Below, piece after piece: positions 28,627 to 37,206 of a DNA stretch of 64,000 bases; within the stretch, counting starts at the first letter, position 1; each line of letters begins with the position of its first letter. The notes below the pieces were generated by a model. The model saw only the letters and a list, made by a program, of their open reading frames with translations. It was not told the DNA's origin and ran no database searches. The position numbers were made by a program, and so were the translations under genes. This DNA is from Afipia sp. P52-10 (GTDB lineage Bacteria; Pseudomonadota; Alphaproteobacteria; Rhizobiales; Xanthobacteraceae): assembly GCF_000516555.1 (NCBI RefSeq), contig NZ_AZSJ01000003.1, positions 827,001-891,000 of the forward strand. Direction: 5' to 3'.

Positions 28627-29476
28627 CTCCAGGACATGACGCGGACAAAACGGGAAACATCTGCGATCCGCAGATGTCGGTCCATGCCTCGCGTTGAAGG
28701 GGTCAAAGGCCTGTTCGGAAACGCCCTCGACGGGCGCACGGCAATGCCGTCTCGCGGCCGTCCCTGCTTGTCAATACAGCTTTCTAAAGAAGATTTTCTC
28801 GGTTGCCAGCTCCACCAACGGAGAGAAAAAATTACACGAAATCCACTCCGATGGAAATGTTTTCCTCTGAGACGGCTTCACGGCTTTCCGCTTGCGCAGA
28901 CGGTGGTGCCGGAGACCACCGCAGATCGAAGATCTGCACCATAGCAAGACAATCTCGCAAGCCGTGTCGCCGCGAAAGAACCTGCTGCCTCGAGATTGCG
29001 CATCCGCCGGCGATGAGCGTGCTCGACGCCGATCCGCTCACACGAGCGGCGATCTCATCGCTCGCAGCCGACCATCGACAGCTTTCGCTCAGCGATGGAT
29101 CGAGCGATCCAGCGAACGCCTCGGCGCGCGGCGAATGCGTCACGGACGACACAGGTCAGCCGCGCCGGTCCCTGCCACAGCAAACGCCGCCGGTGCCTCT
29201 CCGCACGCGATGGTGTGTCGCCGCGTTCGCGTGAGATCGTCAGCGCCGGCATTGGTGTTGGAAAGCTCACGATGCCGCGAGCCGCAATCGCGCGCCCAAG
29301 TCGGGGCAAGACCGCAAACCCGTGCCGCTGACAATTCCACGATCCTGCCGATCGATCGCACGAAGACGATCGGCGCATCACCGCTGGCCGGATCATCGGC
29401 GTCGAAGGCGCGATGGGCCGCGCCCGCCAGCAGGCAGGTCGACAGACAACGGATGTGTGCGTGAGGTCTTAACGAA
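28627..29476. other. Long intergenic region upstream of the liv operon
   Basis: 850 bases without a gene I can support. It must hold the liv promoter. A TTGACA hexamer on the minus strand (28769-28774) is a possible -35 box, but no good -10 follows. The stretch 28760-28860 is AT-rich for this genome. Open frames on both strands here have no ribosome site and read as biased noise. Confidence 0.5.
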
Positions 29477-29552
29477 TGGTGCCCAGGGGCGGAATCGAAC
29501 CACCGACACTGCGATTTTCAGTCGCATGCTCTACCAACTGAGCTACCTGGGC
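29477..29552 (-). tRNA. tRNA-Phe (GAA)
   Basis: A complete 76-base cloverleaf on the minus strand. The 5' acceptor GCCCAGG pairs with the 3' acceptor CCTGGGC, followed by A and an encoded CCA. The D arm is AGCTCAGTTGGTAGAGC, the anticodon loop CTGAAAA carries GAA, and the T arm contains GGTTCGATTCC. Confidence 0.96.
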
Positions 29553-29756
29553 ATCCGGCCTCCGGCGAGCGCCGAAGGAAGGTGAGAGCGCCGGTTTATA
29601 GGGGCAGCGCGCGGCGCTGTCCAGCCGTCCCACGCAACCTTCTCGATCCATCCAAGGCCTTGTCGTCATTGACGGATTTTCCCCGGAGGAAAAAGCGCGC
29701 CCGGCGCCTCCACAGAATCGTCGCGCCGGATGCGCCGCCGAGACGGCCGGGCGGGC

Positions 29757-30740
29757 TCAATTCTCGATTCGGATCTTCGCCTCGGTGATCACCGGCCCCC
29801 ATTTGTCCATCTCGCGCTTCAAGTGCTGCGCCAGTTCCTCAGGCGTCGATCCCGCCGGTTCCGCACCGAGGTCGAGCAGCCGCGGCTTCACCGACGGATG
29901 CTCCAGCGCCGCGCGGATGTCGGCATTGAGTTTGGCGACGATGTCCTTCGGCGTCTTCACAGGCACGAACAGGGCAAACCACGACGCCACATCGAACCCC
30001 GGCACGCCGGATTCGGCGATCGTCGGCAACTGCGGCAGCGCCGGAATCCGCTTCGCCGTCGTCGCCCCGAGCGCACGCACGCTGTTGGACTGCACATGCG
30101 GCAGGATCGAGGGCGCGTTGTCGAAGATCACATCGACACGGCCGGGAATCAGATCGTTCAGCGCCGGCGCCGCGCCGCGATAGGGAACGTGAGTCATCTC
30201 GAGCTTGGCCAGGCGCTTGAACAGTTCGCCGCCGAGATGCAGCGAGGTGCCGTTGCCGGACGAGGCGTAGCTGACCTTGCCGGGATTGGCCTTGCAATGG
30301 GCGATGAACTCCTGCACCGACTTCGCCGGCGACGAATTCGGCACGCACATGATGTTCGGCTGCAGGATCAATAGCGACACCGGCGCGAAGTCTGCGACTG
30401 GATCATAGCTCAGCGACGGATAGAGGAATTTGTTGGTCGCCTGCCCCGGACCGACGATGAACAGCGTGTAGCCGTCCGGATCCGAGCGCGCGGCGGCTTC
30501 CGCCCCGATATTGCCGCCTGCGCCCGGCTTGTTCTCGATCACCACGCCCTGGCCCCAAACCTCCTGCAGCCGGTTGCCGACCAGCCGCGCGGTCACGTCG
30601 GTCGCGCCGCCCGGCGGAAACGGCACGATCACCCGTACCGGCTTCGACGGCCAGGCCGCGCCGAACGCATGCGAGACGAGAACCGAGGGCGCGGCGAGCG
30701 AGGCCGCAGTGAGACCGATGACGTGACGGCGATTGAGCAT
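29757..30740 (-). CDS. Bug-type (TctC family) solute-binding protein
   Basis: 327 residues with a signal peptide ending SHAFGA. The mature protein opens WPSKPVRVIVPFPPGGATDVTARLVGNRL, the Bug hallmark, followed by VIENKPGAGGNIGAEAAARSDPDGYT. ASSGNGTSLHLGGELFK and the terminal domain complete a full-length periplasmic binding protein for a carboxylate-like ligand. No TctA or TctB membrane gene lies near. The next gene upstream is a paralogue on the same strand. Confidence 0.88.
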   Translation of the reverse strand: MLNRRHVIGLTAASLAAPSVLVSHAFGAAWPSKPVRVIVPFPPGGATDVTARLVGNRLQEVWGQGVVIENKPGAGGNIGAEAAARSDPDGYTLFIVGPGQATNKFLYPSLSYDPVADFAPVSLLILQPNIMCVPNSSPAKSVQEFIAHCKANPGKVSYASSGNGTSLHLGGELFKRLAKLEMTHVPYRGAAPALNDLIPGRVDVIFDNAPSILPHVQSNSVRALGATTAKRIPALPQLPTIAESGVPGFDVASWFALFVPVKTPKDIVAKLNADIRAALEHPSVKPRLLDLGAEPAGSTPEELAQHLKREMDKWGPVITEAKIRIEN

Positions 30741-30858
30741 TGGACGTTTCCCCGAATTCGCTGCGCGATGCCACCGCAGCGCTGATGATGATTCGCAGCC
30801 CGATTGATCGGGTCTTTGAAATCTTCTTGGAAACTTCTCGGCCGCGCGCAGGCGGCGC

Positions 30859-31863
30859 TCAGTTCTCGAGCCGGATATGCGCCTCCATGATGACCGGGCC
30901 CCAGCGCTCGATTTCCGATTTCAGATAGGCGCCGAGCGCCTGCGGCGTCGAGCCGATGATCTCGCAGCCGAGCTGCTGCAGCTTCGGCTTAACCGACTCG
31001 TGCGCGAGCGCGGCAATCGAATCCTTGTAGATCGCGTCCACCACGCCGGGCGGCGTCTTCGCCGGCACGAAGAAGGCGAACCATGACGCGACATCGAAGC
31101 CCGGCACGCCCTGCTCGATCAGCGTCGGCAGCTTCGGCGCAACCGCGATGCGCTTGGCCGTCGTCACCGCGAGCCCGCGCGCGTTGCCGGTCAGCACCTG
31201 CGGCAGGATCGAGACGACGTTGTCGAAGATGACGTCGATCACGCCACCAGGCAGAAAATCGTTCAGCGCCGGTTGTGAGCCGGCATACGGCACATGCTGC
31301 ATGTGGACGCCGGTGATGTGGTTGAACAATTCGCCGCACAGATGCAACGTCGTGCCCGCGCCCGCCGATGCGTACCGCACCTGGCCCGGATTGGCCTTGC
31401 AGTAGGCGATGAACTCCTGCACCGAGCGGACCGGCGACGTGATCGGCACGGCCATCACGTTCGGCTGCTCCACCAGCTGCGTCACCGGCGCGAAGTCGGC
31501 AACCGGATCGTAGCGCAACGACGCGTACATGAACTTGTTGATCGCCTGCCCCGGACCGACGATGAAAATCGTCGAGCCGTCGGGCGCAGACTTCGCCACC
31601 TCTTCAGCCGCGGCGTTGCCGCCGGCGCCCGGAATGTTCTGCACCGTGACCGGCTGGCCCCAGACTTCCTGCAGTCGCGCGGCCATGACGCGCGCGATCA
31701 GGTCGGTCGCGCCGCCGGTGGTGAACGGAACGACGATGCGCACCGGCTTCGACGGCCAGGCGCCCGCATCAGCGCGCCGCGGCAGCAGCGCCGGCGCGGC
31801 CAGTGACGCGACCGCACCCAAAACGGTTCGGCGGTTGATCATGAAACGGTTGATCATGGGCAT
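30859..31863 (-). CDS. Bug-type (TctC family) solute-binding protein, tandem paralogue
   Basis: 334 residues, paralogous to the gene downstream. It carries WPSKPVRIVVPFTTGGATDLIARVM, GAGGNAAAEEVAKSAPDGST and a Tat-like leader (MINRRTVLGAVASLAAPALL). The first bases repeat ATGATCAACCG, so the ATGs at 31863, 31857 and 31842 compete; GAGG is best spaced for 31857. Ligand unknown. The pair sits between tRNA-Phe and yacG with no transport genes. Confidence 0.87.
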   Translation of the reverse strand: MPMINRFMINRRTVLGAVASLAAPALLPRRADAGAWPSKPVRIVVPFTTGGATDLIARVMAARLQEVWGQPVTVQNIPGAGGNAAAEEVAKSAPDGSTIFIVGPGQAINKFMYASLRYDPVADFAPVTQLVEQPNVMAVPITSPVRSVQEFIAYCKANPGQVRYASAGAGTTLHLCGELFNHITGVHMQHVPYAGSQPALNDFLPGGVIDVIFDNVVSILPQVLTGNARGLAVTTAKRIAVAPKLPTLIEQGVPGFDVASWFAFFVPAKTPPGVVDAIYKDSIAALAHESVKPKLQQLGCEIIGSTPQALGAYLKSEIERWGPVIMEAHIRLEN

Positions 31864-32008
31864 GTCCTCGCCGGCACGCGACGTGCCACGCCTGATTGTT
31901 CAGGTCTGTTGCGAAAAATTTTTGCCGAGGGCGCGCGAAAAATCAATGCTTGCGGAGCTCGCGGAACACGCACCATCCCGCACCGCCGCATCGGCGCGTG
32001 CAGCGCGC

Positions 32009-32197
32009 TCAACCGCCGGACGACTTGCCGTCCTCGTCCTCGTCGTCGCTCGCGGCCGGAATCGCGTAAGCGCCAGCAAGCCAGCGATGCAGGTCGATGT
32101 CCTTGCAGCGATCCGAACAGAACGGCCGGAACGCCGTCACTGCAGGCTTGCCGCAGATCGGACAGCGCTTGCCGCGTGGCGTGGCCTGATCTGCCAT
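32009..32197 (-). CDS. yacG: DNA gyrase inhibitor YacG
   Basis: A 62-residue zinc protein. Ligands C12, C15, C27 and C31 lie in CPICGKPAV...[15 protein letters not shown], which is the YacG motif; the tail is acidic ([11 protein letters not shown]). YacG binds GyrB and blocks DNA binding. Two adjacent ATGs follow GGGAGGTG, and the second, at 32197, has better spacing. It follows maf, the usual order in Rhizobiales. Confidence 0.92.
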   Translation of the reverse strand: MADQATPRGKRCPICGKPAVTAFRPFCSDRCKDIDLHRWLAGAYAIPAASDDEDEDGKSSGG

Positions 32198-32317
32198 CAT
32201 CACCTCCCGATCCGGATGACGCATTCTGCCGCAGCCCCGCGAACCCGGGACGCGCATCGATAACCATCGATCCGCCACCCGGTTTCACGGCAACGCGCCC
32301 CGACCATGCAGCCGGCC

Positions 32318-32950
32318 TCACAGGCCCCCGCCCGCATTGAGCCAGCCGAACCGGATCGGATAGCCCTCGCCGCCGAGCAGCGTCACGCTTTCGTAGAGCG
32401 GCAGGCCGACAACGTTGGTGTAGGAGCCGACCAGCTTCACCACGAATGATCCGGCGATGCCCTGCACCGCGTAACCGCCCGCCTTGCCGCGCCATTCCCC
32501 CGAGCCGATGTAGCCCTGGATGTCCTCGTTGGTCAGCCGCTTGAAGCGCACCCGCGTTTCGATCAGCCGCTGGCGGAAGCTCTCCTTCGGCGTGACGATG
32601 CAGATGCCGGTGTAGACGCGATGGTTGCGCCCCGACAGCAGCCGCAGGCACTGCTCGGCCTCGTTCACCAGTTCCGCCTTCGGCAGGATGCGCCGGCCGA
32701 CCGCAACCACCGTGTCGGCGGCGAGGATGAAGGCCCCGCGCAGCTCGCCGTCGAGCTTGACGTTGCGCAGCGCCGCCTCCGCCTTCGCCCGCGCAAGCCG
32801 CGTGGCGCAGGCGCGCGGCAGCTCGCCGCGGATCGGCGTCTCGTCGACCTCTGCCGGGCGCAGCGCATCGGGCTCGATGCCGGCCTGGTTGAGCAGCGCG
32901 AGCCTGCGCGGCGAACCGGAGGCGAGAACGAGTTTGGGACGGCCAATCAT
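32318..32950 (-). CDS. maf: Maf-type nucleotide pyrophosphatase
   Basis: A 210-residue cytoplasmic enzyme that hydrolyses non-canonical or dTTP/UTP-class nucleotides to monophosphates. [19 protein letters not shown] at residues 6-24 is the Maf signature, ILAADTVV holds the catalytic Asp, and [19 protein letters not shown] follows. The start is the ATG just before the signature. Upstream in-frame codons run into a GC-rich repeat and are not believable. Confidence 0.92.
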   Translation of the reverse strand: MIGRPKLVLASGSPRRLALLNQAGIEPDALRPAEVDETPIRGELPRACATRLARAKAEAALRNVKLDGELRGAFILAADTVVAVGRRILPKAELVNEAEQCLRLLSGRNHRVYTGICIVTPKESFRQRLIETRVRFKRLTNEDIQGYIGSGEWRGKAGGYAVQGIAGSFVVKLVGSYTNVVGLPLYESVTLLGGEGYPIRFGWLNAGGGL

Positions 32951-33700
32951 GCAGGGATCAAGGCTCTGGTGCTGAAGTCCGGCAAGCGGAAGGAGCGGAA
33001 CAGGTTTAGGGATGCGATACACAAATTGCGGCGATTTATGAAGCGTCTTATGCGGCTTTGTGGGGACCTCCTCGGGTGCACGGCTGGGTGGCCGGCAGAC
33101 GACGTTTGGCAGGCGGTATCTGGCAGGCGGTGCTGCGCAAAACGCGGCGCGCGGTGGCACTGTCAACGTGGCGCGCGCCATCGCCCCTGTTGTTTGGTCG
33201 GCGCGGGGTGCGCCGCAATCTTTTGCCCGCGAGGTCCGCGGGGGCATGCCCCTCGCGACAGACGAGGGGTGCGGAGCGCCGCAAGGCGCAACCGTGATTT
33301 AGTCTCGCCATCTGGACGCCGGCCTTGCGAGGACCGGTGGCCGGACGGCGCAACGCCTTGCGGCGCTCCACCGCAGACAGGCTGGCGCGGCCGCGCTCAC
33401 CCGTCCGCTTGCGGCGTTTGAGATGCCGAGGACCCGTGCTGTTCGGGAGCGGGAGACGCATCGCGCGCTGCGCGGCCGGTCAGGGCTCGCGCGAACACGT
33501 TCAGCGCTCCGGCGGCTTTCGCCGCCGTTGGACCGCTCCGTCCCACGCCGCAAGCGGCATCCGCCCATAGTGGCGGCGGACGGGGCAACCTCAGCCTCCC
33601 GGGACTCCGGCTGCGTGACCGGAGGCGCAGGCGCCGCATCCCGCTCCGCTTTCAAGACGCCTCTCAACAGCGCCCCTCGGTGAGCGGGATGCTCGGAATA
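32951..33700. repeat. GC-rich non-coding block, probably a dispersed repeat
   Basis: About 640 bases (33060-33690) of extreme GC content between maf and the palindrome cluster. Open frames exist on both strands but all read as arginine/alanine-rich noise, with no ribosome sites. From memory the stretch GCCTTGCGGCGCTCC with CTCGCGACAGACGAGG resembles sequence scattered through Bradyrhizobium and Rhodopseudomonas genomes. In several rhizobia infA stands before maf; I do not find it here or anywhere in the window. Confidence 0.4.
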
Positions 33701-33801
33701 TCATCCTACTTAGGAATAATGTCAAGTCGCTCGGCAAACAAACCACTCGTGGCGGCACGCACGCCGAGGCGCTGCTGAGGTCCCATGCGTTTGCCCCACG
33801 G

Positions 33802-33844
33802 GCCTCATCCTTCGAGACGCGTGCCGCGCTCCTCAGGATGAGGA
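33802..33844. repeat. Palindromic repeat of the CCTCAT...ATGAGG kind
   Basis: Outer arms CCTCATCC / GGATGAGG surround a complementary core (CGAGACGCG...CGCGCTCCTCA). It is followed by a further GATGAGGA copy. Palindromes with these arms are, as I recall, common in Bradyrhizobiaceae intergenic DNA. Confidence 0.6.
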
Positions 33845-33965
33845 TGAGGAGTAGCAACTGGTGACGCGGCCTGTCGACAACCCGGCCGTCATTCCGGGGC
33901 GCGAGCGAAACCCACGAGTTCGAAACAACGGCAGCAAGCTCGGTGGGCGCATCAACACATTTGTC

Positions 33966-34220
33966 GTCATTCCGGGGCGCGCGTAGCGCGAGCCCGGAAT
34001 CCATATCCCCTGTGCCCGTGATGGCCTGCTGTGTCTGTTGCCTCTCTCCGCGAGAAGGAAACATCGCGCGCCGTTGCTTTGCTCGAGACCTACAAGCTGA
34101 GACGCGCCTGAAGGCGATGCGTGTGAAGGGCATGCGCGTCTGTGGTCTCATCAAGACCGGGGCTATGGATTCCGGGCTCGCGAGCTTTGCTCGCGCCCCG
34201 GAATGACGGCGGCGGGGTCG
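33966..34220. mobile_element. Gene-less element with inverted REP-like ends
   Basis: The left end (33966-34014) and right end (34094-34220) match those of the GIY-YIG element at 34589-35050, but the middle, about 80 bases, is unrelated and codes for nothing. Each end is itself a hairpin (ATTCCGGG...CCCGGAAT), and the two ends are inverted copies of one another. It looks like a non-autonomous derivative of the neighbour. Confidence 0.6.
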
Positions 34221-34616
34221 GAATGCTGCCCGGAATGACGGTGAGGTTGTGGAGGTGCAGCGACGTCACGCGCGCATCTCAAACAATCCGGACCGCTCAC
34301 GCGAAACGGCGCCGACAGGTTGACGCCGGTTGGTGCCGGCCAACAAAGTCGTGGTAAGAAAGAGCGACACGCTCAGCCGTCATTCCGGGGCGCGCGTAGC
34401 GAGCCCGGAATGACGGCGGCGGGGTCGGAGTGCTGCGCCCCGGAATGACGGTGAGGTTGTGGAGGTGCAGCGACGTCACGCGCGCATCTCAAACAATCCG
34501 GGCCGCTCACGCGAAACGGCGCCGACAGGTTGACGCCGGTTGGTGCCGGCCAACAAAGTCGTGGTAAGAAAGAGCGGCACGCTCAGTCGTCATTCCGGGG
34601 CGCGCGTAGCGCGAGC
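34199..34616. repeat. Tandem duplication, two units of about 210 bases
   Basis: The unit beginning CCGGAATGACGGCGG and ending in CGCGCGTAGCG occurs twice head to tail, with an exact 210-base offset over most of its length (for example 34231 against 34441, and 34381 against 34591) and very few mismatches. Each unit ends in a REP-like hairpin. The near-identity shows that the duplication is recent. No gene lies inside. Confidence 0.8.
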
Positions 34617-35050
34617 CCGGAATCCATATCCCCTGTGTCTGCGATATCCCTGTGCCTGCGATGTACGTCTATCTCCTGGCGAGCAAAAAACACGGCACGC
34701 TGTATCTCGGCGTGACGAGCGATCTCGTCCGGCGGGGATATGAGCACAAGGCGGGCTATGCGGACGGTTTCAGCAAACGCTATGGCGTCAGCAAACTTGT
34801 CTGGTTTGAAATCTACGATGATGCGCCGACTGCCATCGCAAGAGAGAAAGAGCTCAAGAAATGGCGGCGCGATTGGAAGGTCCGGCTCATCGAGGAGAGC
34901 AACCCGAACTGGGACGATCTTTACCCAGGGATCGCAAGCTGAGGTGCGCCTGAAGGCGATGCGCGTGAAGGGCATGCGCGTCTGTGGTCTCATCAAGACC
35001 GGGGCTATGGATTCCGGGCTCGCGAGCTTTGCTCGCGCCCCGGAATGACG
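34589..35050. mobile_element. Element carrying a GIY-YIG gene between inverted REP-like ends
   Basis: The left end GTCATTCCGGGGCGCG...GGAATCCATA is the reverse complement of the right end TATGGATTCC...CGCCCCGGAATGAC, each with its own inner hairpin. Between them lies a 282-base nuclease gene and about 115 bases of right arm shared with the gene-less copy at 33966-34220. The arrangement (REP hairpins in inverted pairs flanking one small gene) recalls RAYT transposase genes but with a different nuclease family. No target-site duplication is clear. Confidence 0.6.
34661..34942 (+). CDS. GIY-YIG domain nuclease, UPF0213-like
   Basis: 93 residues, essentially one GIY-YIG domain. YVYLLAS (residues 2-8) and YLGVTSDL (15-22) supply the two strands of the motif, R24/R25 and H29 the catalytic basic residues, and AIAREKELKKW the catalytic Glu (62 or 64). 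RLIEESNPNWDDL ends the domain as in UPF0213 proteins. There is no DNA-binding domain besides the basic helix. ATG at 34661 is chosen; a GTG three codons earlier is possible and neither has a clear ribosome site. It may be translated poorly. It is the only gene in the repeat-rich interval and sits between inverted repeat ends, so a role in moving or copying those repeats is plausible but unproven. Confidence 0.85.
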   Translation: MYVYLLASKKHGTLYLGVTSDLVRRGYEHKAGYADGFSKRYGVSKLVWFEIYDDAPTAIAREKELKKWRRDWKVRLIEESNPNWDDLYPGIAS

Positions 35051-35066
35051 GCGGAGATTGTGGAAG

Positions 35067-35122
35067 CCTTGCACCTGAATCCTTGCGCCTGATGCTTTGC
35101 ACCTGAATCCTTGCACTTGATC
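35067..35122. repeat. Four tandem copies of a 14-base repeat
   Basis: Units at 35067, 35081, 35095 and 35109 read CCTTGCACCTGAAT, CCTTGCGCCTGATG, CTTTGCACCTGAAT and CCTTGCACTTGATC. The last unit runs into the stop codon of the minus-strand gene that ends at 35121. It begins soon after the right end of the GIY-YIG element. Confidence 0.8.
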
Positions 35123-35474
35123 AGATCATCGCGCCGGGCATGAAGCAGCGGATCACGATCACGTCCGGATACTTGATCGGCCAGACCATGGTGCGACCGA
35201 CCCGGTTCGGCGCCGTGATCACCGCGTCGTCGGGAATGTCGAGCCACTGCCCGTCGAGACGAACCCGATAATGCCCATCCTTGCTCTCCCAATCGACGTC
35301 CGAGACGGCAAAGCCGTCGGCATCGGAGCAGCACGGCCCGCGGCCGCTCGCCAGACTGTCGAACCACTTCTTCAGCTCGGGATTGGTGCCGGCATAGCGG
35401 CCATCATCACGCGCCAGCGCCATACCCACGCACAGCAACGAGACCGAAACCAGCGTCAAGGATCTGAGCATCAT
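35121..35474 (-). CDS. Small secreted protein, unknown
   Basis: 117 residues from an ATG at 35474 (a GTG at 35495 is in frame, and the next codon is also ATG). A signal peptide (LRSLTLVSVSLLCVGMALA) precedes RDDGRYAGTNPELKKWFDSL. The mature part holds GPCCSDADG with adjacent cysteines and WLDIPDDAVI. Short periplasmic proteins with a GxCCSxADG motif occur widely in Bradyrhizobiaceae as I recall; the function is unknown. Confidence 0.75.
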   Translation of the reverse strand: MMLRSLTLVSVSLLCVGMALARDDGRYAGTNPELKKWFDSLASGRGPCCSDADGFAVSDVDWESKDGHYRVRLDGQWLDIPDDAVITAPNRVGRTMVWPIKYPDVIVIRCFMPGAMI

Positions 35475-35765
35475 CGGTTTGACCTTTCCCCGCACGCGTT
35501 GACCTGCACGCCGCCGAGGAATCCGTCAGCGCAGCAACGCGGCGAACATCCCAACCGGAATGTAATAAGCAGGTCTCGTGCCAGTTCCCGCGCCCGCAGC
35601 GCTGCAGGGCTGCACAGCCGGAACGCAAGGCAGGAACTTGTCGGACAAGCTCCCGACAACGATACCGCCGCGGCCCGGCGGGGATGTGCCCGTCAACCCT
35701 ACAAATATCTGAAATCGTTCCTATATCGAGGGTGCGCACCCACGCGCGATGCGGAGGGACTCATT

Positions 35766-36053
35766 TTGAGCAAGACACCTTTGAACGAGACATCGTTGCA
35801 GGAGACCTCTTTGAACTCTTTGAACAAGGCACCCGCCGGACGTTCGTCAAAAGAAAGTGTGACGGAGAAGCGCCTGCGCGCGGCGGCTGAGGGCAAGAGC
35901 GCCATGGCGGAGCGCGCCGCCCGCGAAGCCTTCGTTGCCCAGAACACCATTCGTCTGCGGGCGTTGCGACTGGCGAAGGAAGCGGCCGACCGCGCCGCAC
36001 GGCTGGACAATCCACCGCCGGCCAAACCCGCAAAGCGCGCCGCCAAAGGCTAA
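35766..36053 (+). CDS. Small basic helical protein, TTG start
   Basis: 95 residues, starting at TTG with CGGAGGG eight bases upstream; no ATG start fits this frame. The N-terminal 30 residues are Ser/Thr/Asn-rich with a SLNSLN repeat, and the rest is an Ala/Arg/Lys-rich helix (ALRLAKEAADRAARL) ending PPPAKPAKRAAKG. It resembles short nucleoid-associated or unannotated basic proteins. It ends at a strong terminator. Confidence 0.6.
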   Translation: MSKTPLNETSLQETSLNSLNKAPAGRSSKESVTEKRLRAAAEGKSAMAERAAREAFVAQNTIRLRALRLAKEAADRAARLDNPPPAKPAKRAAKG

Positions 36054-36079
36054 AGCCGAAGCATCAAGAAGCGCATGCG

Positions 36080-36109
36080 AAAAACCCCGCCGGGCCCGGC
36101 GGGGTTTTG
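36080..36109. terminator. Bidirectional intrinsic terminator
   Basis: The stem AAAACCCCGCCGG / CCGGCGGGGTTTT is symmetrical, with A and T runs on either side, so it can stop transcription of the small gene on the left and of the cold shock gene on the right. Confidence 0.88.
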
Positions 36110-36156
36110 TGTATCGACAACGATGTCAGTCGATCGCTGAGATGCGCCCGCGCCGA

Positions 36157-36366
36157 TCAGGCCAGGGCGAGATTCTCGGCGCTCGTTTTTCCGCGCATTT
36201 TGTCGGTCTTCAGATCGTAGGACACCTTCTGTCCTTCGCCGAGCCCGTTCAGGCCCGCGCGCTCAACCGCGCTGATATGCACGAACACGTCGGCCCCGCC
36301 GTCCACCGGCTGAATGAAACCGAAACCCTTGGTGGCATTGAACCACTTGACGATACCTGTCGCCAT
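36157..36366 (-). CDS. Cold shock protein, CspA family
   Basis: A 69-residue single cold shock domain that binds single-stranded RNA and DNA. RNP1 is KGFGFIQ (13-19) and RNP2 is VFVHISA (26-32), after the usual [11 protein letters not shown] start. The ATG follows GGAG. The shared terminator lies 50 bases past its stop. Which of the several paralogues of a typical rhizobial genome this is cannot be told. Confidence 0.93.
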   Translation of the reverse strand: MATGIVKWFNATKGFGFIQPVDGGADVFVHISAVERAGLNGLGEGQKVSYDLKTDKMRGKTSAENLALA

Positions 36367-36709
36367 TTTGCTCACTCTCCTGACGCGATGCGTCTTCACC
36401 CCTGCACGACTTCCGCGCAGGTTCCCATTCAATCTCAGCGATGTCTCGGGAACGGGCCTTCAGGCGCAATCAACAAGGCAGAGCTAACAAATCGAATACC
36501 AAGGCCGTATCGCGCCGGGCCGGAAAACGCAAGGCATTTGGGCGGGCCTCGGCCGAATGCCGGAACAACGGCGGCGGTCCGCCGCAATGCGGCTGCTGTC
36601 ATCCTGGTATCGTCTTCCGACCACAATCCTGCCAGCCGGGTCAGGCAGGGTGGGTGAATCCACGTTCCATCGATTGCTCCGCCCGCCCTTCCCGGCTACA
36701 AGCACGCTC

Positions 36710-36919
36710 ATGTCCCATACCTATTCCATCGACGACGAAGTCCACCACCAGAGCCGCGGACCGCAAGGCCGCACCGGCGGCGGCAGCGAGCCCGAGGTCT
36801 ATACCATCGTCCGGTGCATGCCGATCGAAGCCGACGGCCGGCTGCGCTATCGGATCAAGAGCAAGACCGGAAACATCGAGCGGATCGTAACGGAAGACCA
36901 ACTCAGCCGGCTGGTGTAA
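36710..36919 (+). CDS. Small protein, unknown
   Basis: 69 residues: a polar start (SHTYSIDDEVHHQSRGPQG) and a beta-rich end (YTIVRCMPIEADGRLRYRIKSKTGNIERIV) that ends EDQLSRLV. It has no signal peptide. The next gene begins four bases after its stop, so the two are probably one operon. I know similar small proteins from related genomes, but no function. Confidence 0.65.
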   Translation: MSHTYSIDDEVHHQSRGPQGRTGGGSEPEVYTIVRCMPIEADGRLRYRIKSKTGNIERIVTEDQLSRLV

Positions 36920-36922
36920 CCG

Positions 36923-37129
36923 ATGTCCAAGCAAGCGATGCGCGAAGAGACCGAACGCCTGATCCGCGAGGCGCTCGAGAAGAAGACCGTCGCCATCAAG
37001 CAGGGCAAAACCCGGATCGAGACCAAGTGCGGCAAGTGCGGCGCGCCGAACCGGGTCGCCGCGGAGCGCGGCGAGACGCGGGTGAAATTCACCTGCAAGG
37101 AATGCGGCCAGGCCCAGCATACGCTGTAA
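36923..37129 (+). CDS. Small zinc-ribbon-like protein
   Basis: 68 residues. A helical N-terminus (MREETERLIREALEKK) is followed by CGKCGAPNRV and, 20 residues on, CKECGQAQHTL: two CxxC pairs that could hold one zinc ion. It is co-transcribed with the gene just upstream. DNA or RNA binding is likely; no precise family is recognised. Confidence 0.65.
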   Translation: MSKQAMREETERLIREALEKKTVAIKQGKTRIETKCGKCGAPNRVAAERGETRVKFTCKECGQAQHTL

Positions 37130-37206
37130 CCACCGGCGTCAGCGTATCGCCCTGCCGGCCGACGATTATCGGTCTTGTCGGAAGCGCGTTATAGGAGCGC
37201 GGCGCA

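Noticed and set aside
28832-29464. Frames of 100-190 residues upstream of the liv operon
   Set aside because: No ribosome site, no family resemblance, and several overlapping frames of equal quality.
33060-33690. Coding genes on either strand between maf and the repeats
   Set aside because: All frames are Arg/Ala-rich, lack ribosome sites and give no recognisable motif.
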